From positions 12,745-76,744 of the forward strand of contig CABQHM010000005.1 in the NCBI GenBank assembly GCA_902464015.1: 64,000 nt of DNA, given 5' to 3'. How positions within the stretch are numbered: position 1 is the stretch's first letter; each line of letters begins with the position of its first letter. This DNA is from an uncultured Coriobacteriales bacterium. GTDB taxonomy: Bacteria > Actinomycetota > Coriobacteriia > Coriobacteriales > UMGS124. Position numbers and translations under genes: made by a program. The notes beneath the pieces are model-generated. The model had not been told where the DNA came from, searched no databases, and saw only the letters and a list, made by a program, of their open reading frames with translations. Below are positions 16,809-24,935 of this stretch, piece by piece.

Positions 16809-17681
16809 CTATTGGGCGTTCTGGGCGCCATATACCTTGCGGGCGCATTCAAGCAGGGCATGCAGGCGCGCCTGGGATTTGGGGAGATACACCAGGCCGT
16901 ACTGCGTGGTTACGTCCGCGTCGAAGGGAATCGGAATGAGCTCCTGGTAGCGGCCAGTCAACTGCTCGGGAAGGAGATGGACGGTGCGCGTGGGATTGAG
17001 CTGGTGCACGACCGATTCGAAGGCAGAACCCGGCAGTTCTATGAGTTTGACCTCGGGACAGACCTTGTCGAGGTATTCGCGCAGGCGAGCAGCCCAGCGC
17101 TTGTTGAAGATGTAGACGTCCATGTCGACGAGGTCGGCGGGCTCGATGACCTCGCGACTCGAGAGCGGGTTTTCGGGTGAGACCATGCAGCAGCGCCTTG
17201 AGGCGAGCAGGGGCTCGAAGGCAAAGGCACGGTCCTGGGGTTCAATGCCTTCAAGCACGTCGTAGTCCCCCATGAGCAGGCCCTCGAGGGGGTGGGAGTC
17301 CACATTGACGTACTCGATTTTTGCGTTGGGGTGGCTGCGCAGGTATTGAGGGACGAATTTCGAGAAGAGCGCGAGCGAATATGTGGGCGACGACCCCAGG
17401 CGCAAGGTGGCGCGCATGATGCCGGCCTCCTCGCGGCATTGGGAGAGGAGCCGCTCAAGGCGCTCGTCGATGTCTTTGCAGCCCTCGTAGAACATGCATC
17501 CGGCCTCGGTGGGAGACACGCCCTGCGCGGTGCGCACAAGCAGCGGGAATCCCAGCTCGCCCTCGAGCCTGCGGATGTGCTGCGACACCGATTGGGGCGT
17601 CACAAAATGTTTTGCGGCGGCTTTGGAGAGACTTCCCAAGTCGACGACGTCCATAAAAAGCTTGCGCTCGCTGTCTTCCAT
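16809..17681 (-). CDS. LysR-family transcriptional regulator
   Basis: ATG 17681 follows GGGGGAAG on the minus strand. The 290-residue protein opens with a winged helix-turn-helix (FMDVVDLGSLSKAAAKHFVT, then PQSVSQHIRRLEGELGFPL), followed by a periplasmic-binding-like effector domain. It is transcribed divergently from the flavoprotein reductase at 17952, the classical arrangement in which a LysR protein controls the neighbour from the shared intergenic region. It also precedes the symporter gene on the same strand. The effector is probably the reductase substrate, by analogy only. Confidence 0.9.
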   Translation of the reverse strand: MEDSERKLFMDVVDLGSLSKAAAKHFVTPQSVSQHIRRLEGELGFPLLVRTAQGVSPTEAGCMFYEGCKDIDERLERLLSQCREEAGIMRATLRLGSSPTYSLALFSKFVPQYLRSHPNAKIEYVNVDSHPLEGLLMGDYDVLEGIEPQDRAFAFEPLLASRRCCMVSPENPLSSREVIEPADLVDMDVYIFNKRWAARLREYLDKVCPEVKLIELPGSAFESVVHQLNPTRTVHLLPEQLTGRYQELIPIPFDADVTTQYGLVYLPKSQARLHALLECARKVYGAQNAQ

Positions 17682-17824
17682 GACTTCCCCCTGGCCCTGG
17701 CGAAACAAGTGACTGACGTTTCGGCTATGTAACGTGCTCGCCGAGACATCCCCTTCATCGCCTCAGCTCATACGGGTTTCAATATATAGCTTTAACCCCC
17801 ATCAAACAACCCGCACTTCTCAGC

Positions 17825-17923
17825 GCATGCCTTCGGGACTAGATTGTCCTCAACGCATGCATATGGCATGCAGAAGCAGGTGAGGCATCTCGGGGGAGAG
17901 CCCAAGGGATTAATCCCACCTGC
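17825..17923 (+). promoter_or_regulatory. Candidate regulatory region and structured leader of the flavoprotein gene
   Basis: GCATGC occurs three times (17825-17830, 17855-17860, 17866-17871), the last two as a close palindromic pair around ATATG. Downstream, GCAGGTG (17876-17882) can pair with CACCTGC (17917-17923), enclosing the palindrome GGGATTAATCCC just before the start region. These could be LysR sites and a leader hairpin; no assay is implied. Confidence 0.35.
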
Positions 17924-17951
17924 GCGGTTTCATACGAAAGGGGATTTTTGT

Positions 17952-19967
17952 ATGAGCACTAACGTTTCTCGCCGCAATCTGCTCAAGGGTGCCGCCATGG
18001 GTGCCGTCGCCATGGGTGCCGTCACCGGCACCGCGCTGGCTGACGCTCCTGCAGCCGACGTGCAGTGGGACGCCGAGTACGACGTCGTCGTGCTTGGCCT
18101 GGGTGGCGCTGGCGCAAACGCTGCCGTCGCCGCCTACGAGGAGGGCGCCACGGTCCTCGTCTGCGAGAAGGCTCCTGAGGGCGAAGAGCCCTGCAACACG
18201 AAGGCTTCCGGCCAGTTTGTGATCGCCACCGACGACGCCGACCAGCTCTACGGCTACTTCTCCAAGCTCATGGGCAAGTTCCAGAACTGGGACGAAGAGG
18301 CCCTTATGGGTATGTGCGAGGGTGCCGCTGGCAACTGGGACTGGATGATCAACACCCTGGGTGCCGACCCCGAGCTCGTGTGCCCCGAGGTCAGCCCTGC
18401 CGATCAGCCCGACAAGTTCCCGATGGAGGCTGCTCAGAAGGACTCCTGGGTTCTTACCGACAACGCCTGGGGTCTGGGCCGCGCGGGCTATGTGTATCAC
18501 TGGAACGAGTTCCCCGAGATTCCCGAGTCTGAGCACTGCCTGTGCCTGACTGCCTCCGGCACCCGTTTCGACGCCAGCTACTACAACCTCTGCATGGCTG
18601 CCGTCAACGCCCGCGTCGACGACGAGAAGCTCACCGTGTGGAAGAGCTGCGCCGGCAAGCGCCTCATCACCGACGAGGCCGGCGCCGTGATCGGCGTGGT
18701 CGTCGAGAAGGACGGCGCTGAGCTCAACATCAAGGCCAACGGCGGCGTGTGCCTGTGCACCGGTGGCTTCGAGGCCAACAAGGACATGATCGCCGGCTTC
18801 ACGCAGCTGCCTTACACCTACCTGCAGGCCGGCACCACCAACACCGGCGACGGCATCAAGATGGCCCAGCAGGTGGGCGCCGAGCTGTGGCACATGTCCA
18901 ACGTCTCTGGCTACATGTGGACCTACCAGAACCCGAACCTGACCACGACTCGCTTCGGCGGCGCCTCTGCCAAGAACGGCATCTATGCCGGCCTTGACGG
19001 CTCGCGCTTCCAGAACGAGCAGGCTGCCACGCGCCATGGCCGCATCTCCATCGGCGGTCGCTGGATTTCCACGCCCATGCCCCTGCCGGCCTACCTCATC
19101 ATCGACTCCGCCCACATTGCCGACGGCCCCATGACCAATGGCTTCAGCGATGACAACCAGGCCGAGATTGAGAGCGGCCTCATCCTGTCCGGCGACACTA
19201 TCGCCGACCTGTCCCAGGCCATCCGCGACGCCGGCGACGCTCCCGACTTCAACGCCAACGGCGAGCTCGACAAGGCCCTGGAGAAGTACAACAAGCACTG
19301 CCATGCCAACGACAACCAGGGCGAAGAGGACGACTGGGGCCGTATGTGCACCGTGCCCGTTGAGACCGGCCCCTTCTATGCCCTGAAGATTGGCCCCACG
19401 CTGTTCAACACCCAGGGTGGCCCTCGCCGCAACGGCAAGGCCCAGGTCATCGGCATCGACGGCCTGCCTATCGAGGGTCTGTTCGAGGGCGGCGAGATGG
19501 GCTCCGTCTTCGCCGACATGTACAACGGCGGCGGCAACCTCTCCGAGACGATGGTCTTCGGCCGCTACGCCGGCCAGAACGCCGCTAAGCGTGCTCAGGG
19601 TACCTTCGAGGGCGCCACTGAGAAGGCCATGACCCACCAGGAGAAGCTCGACGCCGAGGCTGCTGCAGCCGCAGGCGCTGCCTCTGAGCTGACCGGCGAT
19701 TACGCCGACGGCACTTACGAGGGCTCCGGCCAGGGCTACGGCGGCAAGATTACCGTGTCCGTGACCGTTGAGGGCGGCAAGATTTCTGGCTGCGAGGTCG
19801 TGGAGTCCTCCGAGACCGCTACGATCGGCGAGCTTGCCCTGCCGACCTACTGCGAGGAGGTCGTGGGCGTCGACAACCTCGATGACATCGACATTGCCTC
19901 CGGTGCCTCCAACACCCTCAAGGGCTTCAAGGCTGCTGTCCAGGACGCCCTGTCGCAGGCGAAGTAA
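17952..19967 (+). CDS. Tat-exported FAD-dependent reductase with C-terminal FMN-binding domain (fumarate reductase-like)
   Basis: ATG 17952 follows AAAGGGG and opens a twin-arginine signal, SRRNLLKGAAMGAVAMG, ending in ALA. The 671-residue protein has a Rossmann FAD site at about 46-73 (VVLGLGGAGANAAVAAYEEG) and a fumarate reductase-type catalytic domain. The C-terminal 85 residues form an FMN-binding domain ending in DIASGASNT, the site where ApbE transferases attach FMN covalently to a Thr or Ser. Electrons likely enter through FMN and pass to FAD, reducing an unsaturated organic acid outside the cell. Relatives in gut Coriobacteriia act on fumarate, urocanate, cinnamates or drugs; the substrate here is unknown. 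Confidence 0.9.
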   Translation: MSTNVSRRNLLKGAAMGAVAMGAVTGTALADAPAADVQWDAEYDVVVLGLGGAGANAAVAAYEEGATVLVCEKAPEGEEPCNTKASGQFVIATDDADQLYGYFSKLMGKFQNWDEEALMGMCEGAAGNWDWMINTLGADPELVCPEVSPADQPDKFPMEAAQKDSWVLTDNAWGLGRAGYVYHWNEFPEIPESEHCLCLTASGTRFDASYYNLCMAAVNARVDDEKLTVWKSCAGKRLITDEAGAVIGVVVEKDGAELNIKANGGVCLCTGGFEANKDMIAGFTQLPYTYLQAGTTNTGDGIKMAQQVGAELWHMSNVSGYMWTYQNPNLTTTRFGGASAKNGIYAGLDGSRFQNEQAATRHGRISIGGRWISTPMPLPAYLIIDSAHIADGPMTNGFSDDNQAEIESGLILSGDTIADLSQAIRDAGDAPDFNANGELDKALEKYNKHCHANDNQGEEDDWGRMCTVPVETGPFYALKIGPTLFNTQGGPRRNGKAQVIGIDGLPIEGLFEGGEMGSVFADMYNGGGNLSETMVFGRYAGQNAAKRAQGTFEGATEKAMTHQEKLDAEAAAAAGAASELTGDYADGTYEGSGQGYGGKITVSVTVEGGKISGCEVVESSETATIGELALPTYCEEVVGVDNLDDIDIASGASNTLKGFKAAVQDALSQAK

Positions 19968-20023
19968 GTACGCGCGGCTGTTAGGTTTGTTCGCGTTGCA
20001 CCTGCTCTTCTAGGTTAGAATTG

Positions 20024-20058
20024 GCGGAGTGCCTGGGTAACCGGGCACTCCGCTTTTT
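20024..20058 (+). terminator. Rho-independent terminator after the flavoprotein reductase
   Basis: Perfect 10-bp stem (20024-20033 with 20044-20053) followed by TTTTT at 20054-20058. Confidence 0.85.
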
Positions 20059-20075
20059 ATTGAATGAGGAGAGGC

Positions 20076-20609
20076 ATGAACGTCACGGTATATCTCGGCG
20101 CAAGCGAAGGCAACGACCCCGTGTTTAGCACCGCAGCCTATGAGCTCGGGGCTTGGATCGCGCGCGGCGGCCACACGCTTGTGTATGGCGGCTCCAAGGT
20201 GGGTCTCATGGGCAGGCTCGCCGGCGGTGCCCTCGAGGCTGGCGGTGACGTGATTGGCGTCGAGCCCCAGTTCTTCATTGACGCTTGTGTGCAGTACGAC
20301 AACCTCACACAGCTCATCGTCACTCCCGACATGACCACGCGCAAGACCAAGATGATCGAGCTCGGCGACGCATTCATCGCGTTTCCCGGCGGCACGGGCA
20401 CGTTGGAGGAGATCTCCGAGGTTGCCTCGAAGCTCTCGCTGGGACACCTCGACGCGCCGTGCATCTTCTACAACCTCAACGGCTATTACGACGACCTTGA
20501 GGCGTTCTTCGAGCACATGATCGGCTGCGGTCTTTCAACGCCCGAGCGGCAACGGCGGATTCACTTTGCCCGCAGCCTTGAGGAGATTGGGACGTTCATC
20601 GGCGCATAA
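20076..20609 (+). CDS. LOG-family protein (TIGR00730 Rossmann fold)
   Basis: ATG 20076 follows GAGGAGAGG. The 177-residue protein has the family motif PGGTGTLEE, with the preceding GGSKVGLMGRLAGGALEAGG phosphate-binding region. In plants, fungi and several bacteria, LOG enzymes release adenine-type bases from nucleoside 5'-monophosphates; many bacterial members act on AMP. The catalytic Arg/Glu pair (RKTKM and TLEE) is present, so the enzyme is probably active. It stands alone between the terminator at 20024-20058 and prfC. Confidence 0.9.
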   Translation: MNVTVYLGASEGNDPVFSTAAYELGAWIARGGHTLVYGGSKVGLMGRLAGGALEAGGDVIGVEPQFFIDACVQYDNLTQLIVTPDMTTRKTKMIELGDAFIAFPGGTGTLEEISEVASKLSLGHLDAPCIFYNLNGYYDDLEAFFEHMIGCGLSTPERQRRIHFARSLEEIGTFIGA

Positions 20610-20745
20610 CCTCACCGGCATGCGCAGATTCGGCCAAGCAGTTTTACCAGCTCATGGCAAGCCCTTTGTTCGCGCTACAATACACCATCTGAGAAAATCG
20701 CACGGTGTATGACGGACTTGCCCGTCACTGCAAGAAAGGACCCCC

Positions 20746-22359
20746 ATGTCGAGCTTGGCAGACGAAATCTCCTCGCGTCGCACTTTTGCCATCATTTCGC
20801 ACCCTGACGCAGGCAAGACCACCCTTACCGAGAAGCTCCTGCTGTACACGGGCAGCATCCAGACGGCCGGCTCGGTCAAGGGCAAGAGTTCTTCCAAGCA
20901 TGCGGTGTCCGACTGGATGGACATCGAGAAGGCGCGCGGCATTTCCGTCACCTCCTCGGTTTTGCAGCTCAACTACAACGGTATTTGCGTCAACATCCTC
21001 GACACCCCTGGTCACCAGGACTTTTCCGAGGACACCTACCGTACGCTCATGGCGGCCGACGCAGCGGTCATGGTGATTGACGCTGCAAAGGGCGTTGAGG
21101 CGCAGACCAAGAAGCTGTTCCGCGTGTGTACCCTGCGCCACATCCCGATCTTCACCTTTGTCAACAAGCTCGACCATGAGAGCCGCGACCCGTTCGAGCT
21201 CATGGAGGAGATCGAGACGGTGCTGGGCATCGGCACCTATCCCATGAACTGGCCCATCGGCAACGGCCGCAACTTCCGCGGCGTGTTCGATCGCCAGAGC
21301 CGTCACGTGCTCGCGTTTGAGGGCGCGGGCAACGCCAACGCCACCAAGAAGGTTGCCGAGGTGGAGGCCGAGCTGGGCGACGCCTCTCTTGATGACCTCA
21401 TCGGTGTCGAGAACCACCGCAACCTCATGGACGACATCGAGCTGCTCGACGGCGCCGGCGACAAGCTCGACCTCGACGCCGTGGCGCACGGCAAGCTTTC
21501 GCCCGTCTTCTTCGGCAGCGCCCTCACCAACTTCGGCGTCGAGCCGTTCCTGCGCGAGTTCCTTCGCCTGTCGCCGAGCCCCCAGCCCTACACCGACAAG
21601 CTTACCGGCGAGCTGGTGCCGCCTACGTGCGAGGACTTCTCGGGCTTCGTGTTCAAGATCCAGGCCAACATGGACAAGAACCACCGCGACCGCATCGCTT
21701 TCGTGCGCATCTGCTCGGGCCGTTTCGAGCGCGGCATGGACGCCTGGCACATGCAGGGCAACCGCAAGCTCAAGCTCGCCTCGGGCACGGCCCTCATGGC
21801 CGATGACCGCGCCACGGTGGACGAGGCCTATGCCGGCGACGTTGTGGGTCTCTTCGACCCGGGTATCTTCTCGGTGGGCGACACCGTGTGCGCGGGCAAG
21901 CAGCGCGTGGAGTATCCCGAGATGCCCACCTTCGCCCCTGAGCACTTTGCTCGAATCTCCCAGGTAGACACCCTCAAGCGCAAGCAGTTCGTCAAGGGCA
22001 TGGAGGAGCTTGCGCAGGAAGGCGCCGTGCAGATCTTCCGCGAGGTGGGCGCCGGTATGGAGAGCGTCATCGTGGGCGTCGTGGGCGTGCTTCAGCTTGA
22101 GGTGCTTGAGCAGCGCCTGGAGTCGGAGTACCACGTGCGTGTGCGCCGCGAGGGCCTGCCCTACACCGAGATTCGTTGGATTCTCAACAAGCCCGACGAG
22201 ATCGACCTTTCCTCGCTCAGCCTCACCCGCGGCACTGCCAAGGTCGAGGACATGCGCGGCAACAAGCTGCTGCTTTTCACCACCGCATGGAACGTGGACT
22301 ACATCGCCGAGCACAACCCCAAGCTCAAGCTTTCCGAGTTCGGCAACGTGACGTTCTAG
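20746..22359 (+). CDS. prfC: Peptide chain release factor 3
   Basis: ATG 20746 follows AAAGGA. The 537-residue GTPase has G1 SHPDAGKTT, the RF3-type segment VSDWMDIEKARGISVTSSV (switch I/G2), G3 DTPGHQDFSEDT and G4 NKLD, followed by domains II and III with VGVLQLEVLEQRLESEYHV. RF3 helps RF1 and RF2 leave the ribosome after peptide release. Length and motifs match the family. It is a single-gene unit with a strong terminator. Confidence 0.97.
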   Translation: MSSLADEISSRRTFAIISHPDAGKTTLTEKLLLYTGSIQTAGSVKGKSSSKHAVSDWMDIEKARGISVTSSVLQLNYNGICVNILDTPGHQDFSEDTYRTLMAADAAVMVIDAAKGVEAQTKKLFRVCTLRHIPIFTFVNKLDHESRDPFELMEEIETVLGIGTYPMNWPIGNGRNFRGVFDRQSRHVLAFEGAGNANATKKVAEVEAELGDASLDDLIGVENHRNLMDDIELLDGAGDKLDLDAVAHGKLSPVFFGSALTNFGVEPFLREFLRLSPSPQPYTDKLTGELVPPTCEDFSGFVFKIQANMDKNHRDRIAFVRICSGRFERGMDAWHMQGNRKLKLASGTALMADDRATVDEAYAGDVVGLFDPGIFSVGDTVCAGKQRVEYPEMPTFAPEHFARISQVDTLKRKQFVKGMEELAQEGAVQIFREVGAGMESVIVGVVGVLQLEVLEQRLESEYHVRVRREGLPYTEIRWILNKPDEIDLSSLSLTRGTAKVEDMRGNKLLLFTTAWNVDYIAEHNPKLKLSEFGNVTF

Positions 22360-22383
22360 TTCGAGTCTTATACATGCATGCGG

Positions 22384-22421
22384 GCGGCGGGTCATACCAA
22401 TGAGTATGGCCCGCCGCTTTT
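22384..22421 (+). terminator. Rho-independent terminator of prfC
   Basis: A 14-bp stem with one G-U pair (22384-22397 with 22404-22417), a 6-base loop and TTTT. Confidence 0.85.
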
Positions 22422-22651
22422 GTATGTGGCTAGTTGGGAAGCCCGCATTGGAAAAAAGCTCGGTATGACCCGTCGTCTTTTGTTGACATATAGCTGGGGA
22501 AACCATGATTACGCATAGCTGAATCAGCTGAAAGCGTCTGCTCCCTGCGCTGTTGTGAGGGCAGAATGGCGAAGGGGTACCTGCTGACGAAAGGGAGCCT
22601 GCCTGTTATTTCCAAAGGGGAAATGAAGCGAGGGGAGGGCGGCGACCGCAT

Positions 22652-23320
22652 TTACAAGGCGGCGTGCGAGCCCCGCAGGTCGTAGATGGCGACTGCCTTC
22701 TTGAGCGCCTTGTAGTGCTTGACGTTGTGCGCGTCGCTGGCTATGTAGCTGTAGCGCATGTCTTCGAACAGCTTGACGGCCGTTTTTTTGATTTTGCCGC
22801 CACCGAAGGAGAGCGTGCGTCCGCCGTTAAGGAAGTCGGCTGACGCCTGGAGCTTGCAGCCGTTGCGCATGAGGTCTGTCGCCAAGCTGGGGTTCTTTTG
22901 AATCGCCTTGTAGCGCTCGGGATGGGCGATGATGATGAGGTAGCCCCTGCCCTGCAGCTCATAGATGATGCGGTTGTATTCGCGGAAGTCGATTTCGTTG
23001 GCGTTGTCTTCGAGCTCAAGCAGAAATTCGTCACTGCCGTCGAAGTGGAGCCTGTCGGCCCATTCAAGGCCCAGGCGCTTGAGCTTTGCGATGTTGACCT
23101 CAAAGCCCATTTGCAGAGGAAAGCCGCCCGCCTTGCTTTTGAGTAGGTGAAACGCGCTCCACATTTTGTCGAAGTCGAAATACGGCGAGCGGCAATGCGG
23201 CGTGCACACAATAGAAGTGATGCCCGCATCCTTGGCGGCCTGCAGCATCTGCAGGCTCTCTTCAAGGGTGCGGGCACCGTCGTCTACTCCTGGCAGAATG
23301 TGGCAATGGATGTCGCGCAT
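22652..23320 (-). CDS. cpsB: PHP-family tyrosine-protein phosphatase (CpsB/YwqE-like)
   Basis: The 222-residue protein starts MRDIHCHILPGVDDGARTLEES, the metal-binding entry motif of the PHP-type phosphatase CpsB/YwqE, and continues with TPHC and IIAHPERYKAI, further metal ligands. A late SDAHNVKHY supplies the last His. CpsB removes phosphate from the Tyr cluster of the partner kinase CpsD, encoded 18 bases upstream. Together with CpsC and CpsD it forms the Wzx/Wzy-type regulatory trio, but no polysaccharide genes follow. Confidence 0.92.
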   Translation of the reverse strand: MRDIHCHILPGVDDGARTLEESLQMLQAAKDAGITSIVCTPHCRSPYFDFDKMWSAFHLLKSKAGGFPLQMGFEVNIAKLKRLGLEWADRLHFDGSDEFLLELEDNANEIDFREYNRIIYELQGRGYLIIIAHPERYKAIQKNPSLATDLMRNGCKLQASADFLNGGRTLSFGGGKIKKTAVKLFEDMRYSYIASDAHNVKHYKALKKAVAIYDLRGSHAAL

Positions 23321-23338
23321 CTGACCAGGCTCCGTGTG

Positions 23339-24121
23339 TTAGTTCTTAAAGCGGGTTCCGGTGGAACGAGAAGCTGAGCCGGAACGGGGCGCGGCGGAAC
23401 GTGCGGCATAAGCGGAATTGTCCTGGTGTGCTGCCGGTTCGCTCGAGCCATAGTACGCACCGTAGCTGGAACCGTAGTAAGAGCCGCCCTGATGCGTGCA
23501 GAAGTTCATGCAGGTGCCGATGAGGTTGGCGTCTGCCTTGCGGAGCTGCTCGCAGGCGTATGCAATCTCGTCGCGGCGGGCGAGGTTCTCGCGAACAACG
23601 AGAATCGTCGCATCGGCGTGGCTGGCAAGCACCGCGGCGTCGATGAAGGCGTTGACGGGCGGGGTGTCGATGACGATGTAGTCGAACATCTCCTCCATCT
23701 GCGCCAGGAACGACTGAAAGCGCTTCGAGGCAAAGATGTCAGCCGGGTTGGGGATGCTCGGCTCGATGTCAATGATGCTGAGGCTTTGCACGGGCGTGGG
23801 CGTGAGGACGTCCTCGAGCGGTGCCTGTTTGGAGAGCAGCGAGAAAAGGCCTGCCTTGGGATGCAGGTTGTAGCGGGAGGCGACGGAGCGGTTGCGCGTG
23901 TCGCAGTCAACAACGAGGGTGCGCTTGCCGCTTGAGGCCATAGCCTGGGCGAGGTTGCAGGCTACCGCCGACTTTCCTTCATTGGGGACGGCGGAAGTGA
24001 TGACGATAGACTTCACCGGCCTGTCCATGCTTGCAAAGCGAATGTTTGCCAGCAAGGTGGTGGCTGCATTTTGAATAGTCGCAATATTGTGGGCGTAGCT
24101 GCCGTTCTTTTGCTTTGCCAT
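23339..24121 (-). CDS. cpsD: Bacterial tyrosine kinase of capsule regulation (CpsD-like)
   Basis: The 260-residue kinase has Walker A AVPNEGKSA (44-52), Walker A' VVDCD and Walker B VIDTPP, the signature of BY-kinases. Its C-terminus carries a Tyr cluster, YYGSSYGAYYGSS, for autophosphorylation, then a Ser/Arg-rich tail. BY-kinases need a membrane activator, here encoded four bases upstream (CpsC), and are reversed by CpsB. They usually control chain length and export of surface glycans. Confidence 0.93.
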   Translation of the reverse strand: MAKQKNGSYAHNIATIQNAATTLLANIRFASMDRPVKSIVITSAVPNEGKSAVACNLAQAMASSGKRTLVVDCDTRNRSVASRYNLHPKAGLFSLLSKQAPLEDVLTPTPVQSLSIIDIEPSIPNPADIFASKRFQSFLAQMEEMFDYIVIDTPPVNAFIDAAVLASHADATILVVRENLARRDEIAYACEQLRKADANLIGTCMNFCTHQGGSYYGSSYGAYYGSSEPAAHQDNSAYAARSAAPRSGSASRSTGTRFKN

Positions 24122-24125
24122 TGCT

Positions 24126-24782
24126 TTAGCCCTTCTTTACTGCGGGGAACTGGCCGATTACGGGGATGCCAAGAAGCCTCTCGACCTCATCGGAGTTGGA
24201 GACGCGCGTGTTGAGCATGTCCATGAGCACGACGATGGCAATCGCGAGGAAAAGGCCGGCCAGGAAGGCCACGGCGACATACATGGGGCGGTTGGGGCCG
24301 CTCGGGTTGCTGGGGGTGGCTGCCTTGTCGACGACGTTGACGCTGCGCACGTCCATGACCTGCTGGGCAACGGTGGAGACCTCGGAGGCGATGGCGTTCG
24401 CGACGTCAGCGGCCTGCTGGGGATCCTTGCCCGTCACGGAGAGGGTGATGACGCGCGTGGTGGTCTGGCTGTTGACGGAGACCTTGAACGCGTTGAGGTT
24501 CTCAAGCCCGAGGTCCTCGGCTGCGCCCTTCATGACACGGTCGGACTTGATAAGGGCCGCGATGTCATTGCTCACGAGCTGGCTGGCGTTCAGCGTGCTG
24601 TTGAGGTTCGTGCTGCTGTCGGACGCGTTCTCAGCGAGAACGTAGAGGCTTGTCGTGGCCGTGTAGGTGTTCGACATCATCGTGTAGCAAACGCCCGCCG
24701 CAGCGATTGCGCACACGATGGGAAGCGCGATCACCAAGAAGAGATGGCGCTTGAGAAGATGAAGAAGCTCAAGTAGTGTCAT
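24126..24782 (-). CDS. cpsC: Chain-length determinant / kinase activator (CpsC, Wzz-like)
   Basis: The 218-residue protein has two membrane segments (about 15-35 and 168-190) around an external domain, with the Wzz-type Pro-rich stretch ATPSNPSGPNRP just before the second helix. The short cytoplasmic end is expected to activate CpsD. It is the first gene of the cpsC-cpsD-cpsB operon, preceded by a 150-bp AT-rich region with a TATACT box. Confidence 0.9.
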   Translation of the reverse strand: MTLLELLHLLKRHLFLVIALPIVCAIAAAGVCYTMMSNTYTATTSLYVLAENASDSSTNLNSTLNASQLVSNDIAALIKSDRVMKGAAEDLGLENLNAFKVSVNSQTTTRVITLSVTGKDPQQAADVANAIASEVSTVAQQVMDVRSVNVVDKAATPSNPSGPNRPMYVAVAFLAGLFLAIAIVVLMDMLNTRVSNSDEVERLLGIPVIGQFPAVKKG

Positions 24783-24845
24783 GTTCCTGCCTGTCTATGC
24801 TTTCGTGCTTGATATGTGCCATGTGTTACGCGAACCGAACAGTTA

Positions 24846-24851
24846 AGTATA
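24846..24851 (-). promoter_or_regulatory. Candidate -10 box (TATACT) of the cpsCDB operon
   Basis: AGTATA on the plus strand reads TATACT on the minus strand, 64 bp before the cpsC start codon, inside an AT-rich stretch (24783-24935) that stands out from its GC-rich surroundings. No strong -35 box is evident. Confidence 0.4.
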
Positions 24852-24935
24852 AATCGTTATGCTCACAACATGTCTGCCGTATAAATACTAACAAGAATGA
24901 ACATATGCTGAATTTGACATCTACCAGGTAGCTTC

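Noticed and set aside
17910..19637. 575-codon minus-strand frame
   Set aside because: Antisense to the flavoprotein reductase, with a biased composition and no ribosome binding site.
20725..22506. 593-codon minus-strand frame over prfC
   Set aside because: Antisense to an unmistakable RF3 gene; its composition mirrors reversed codons.
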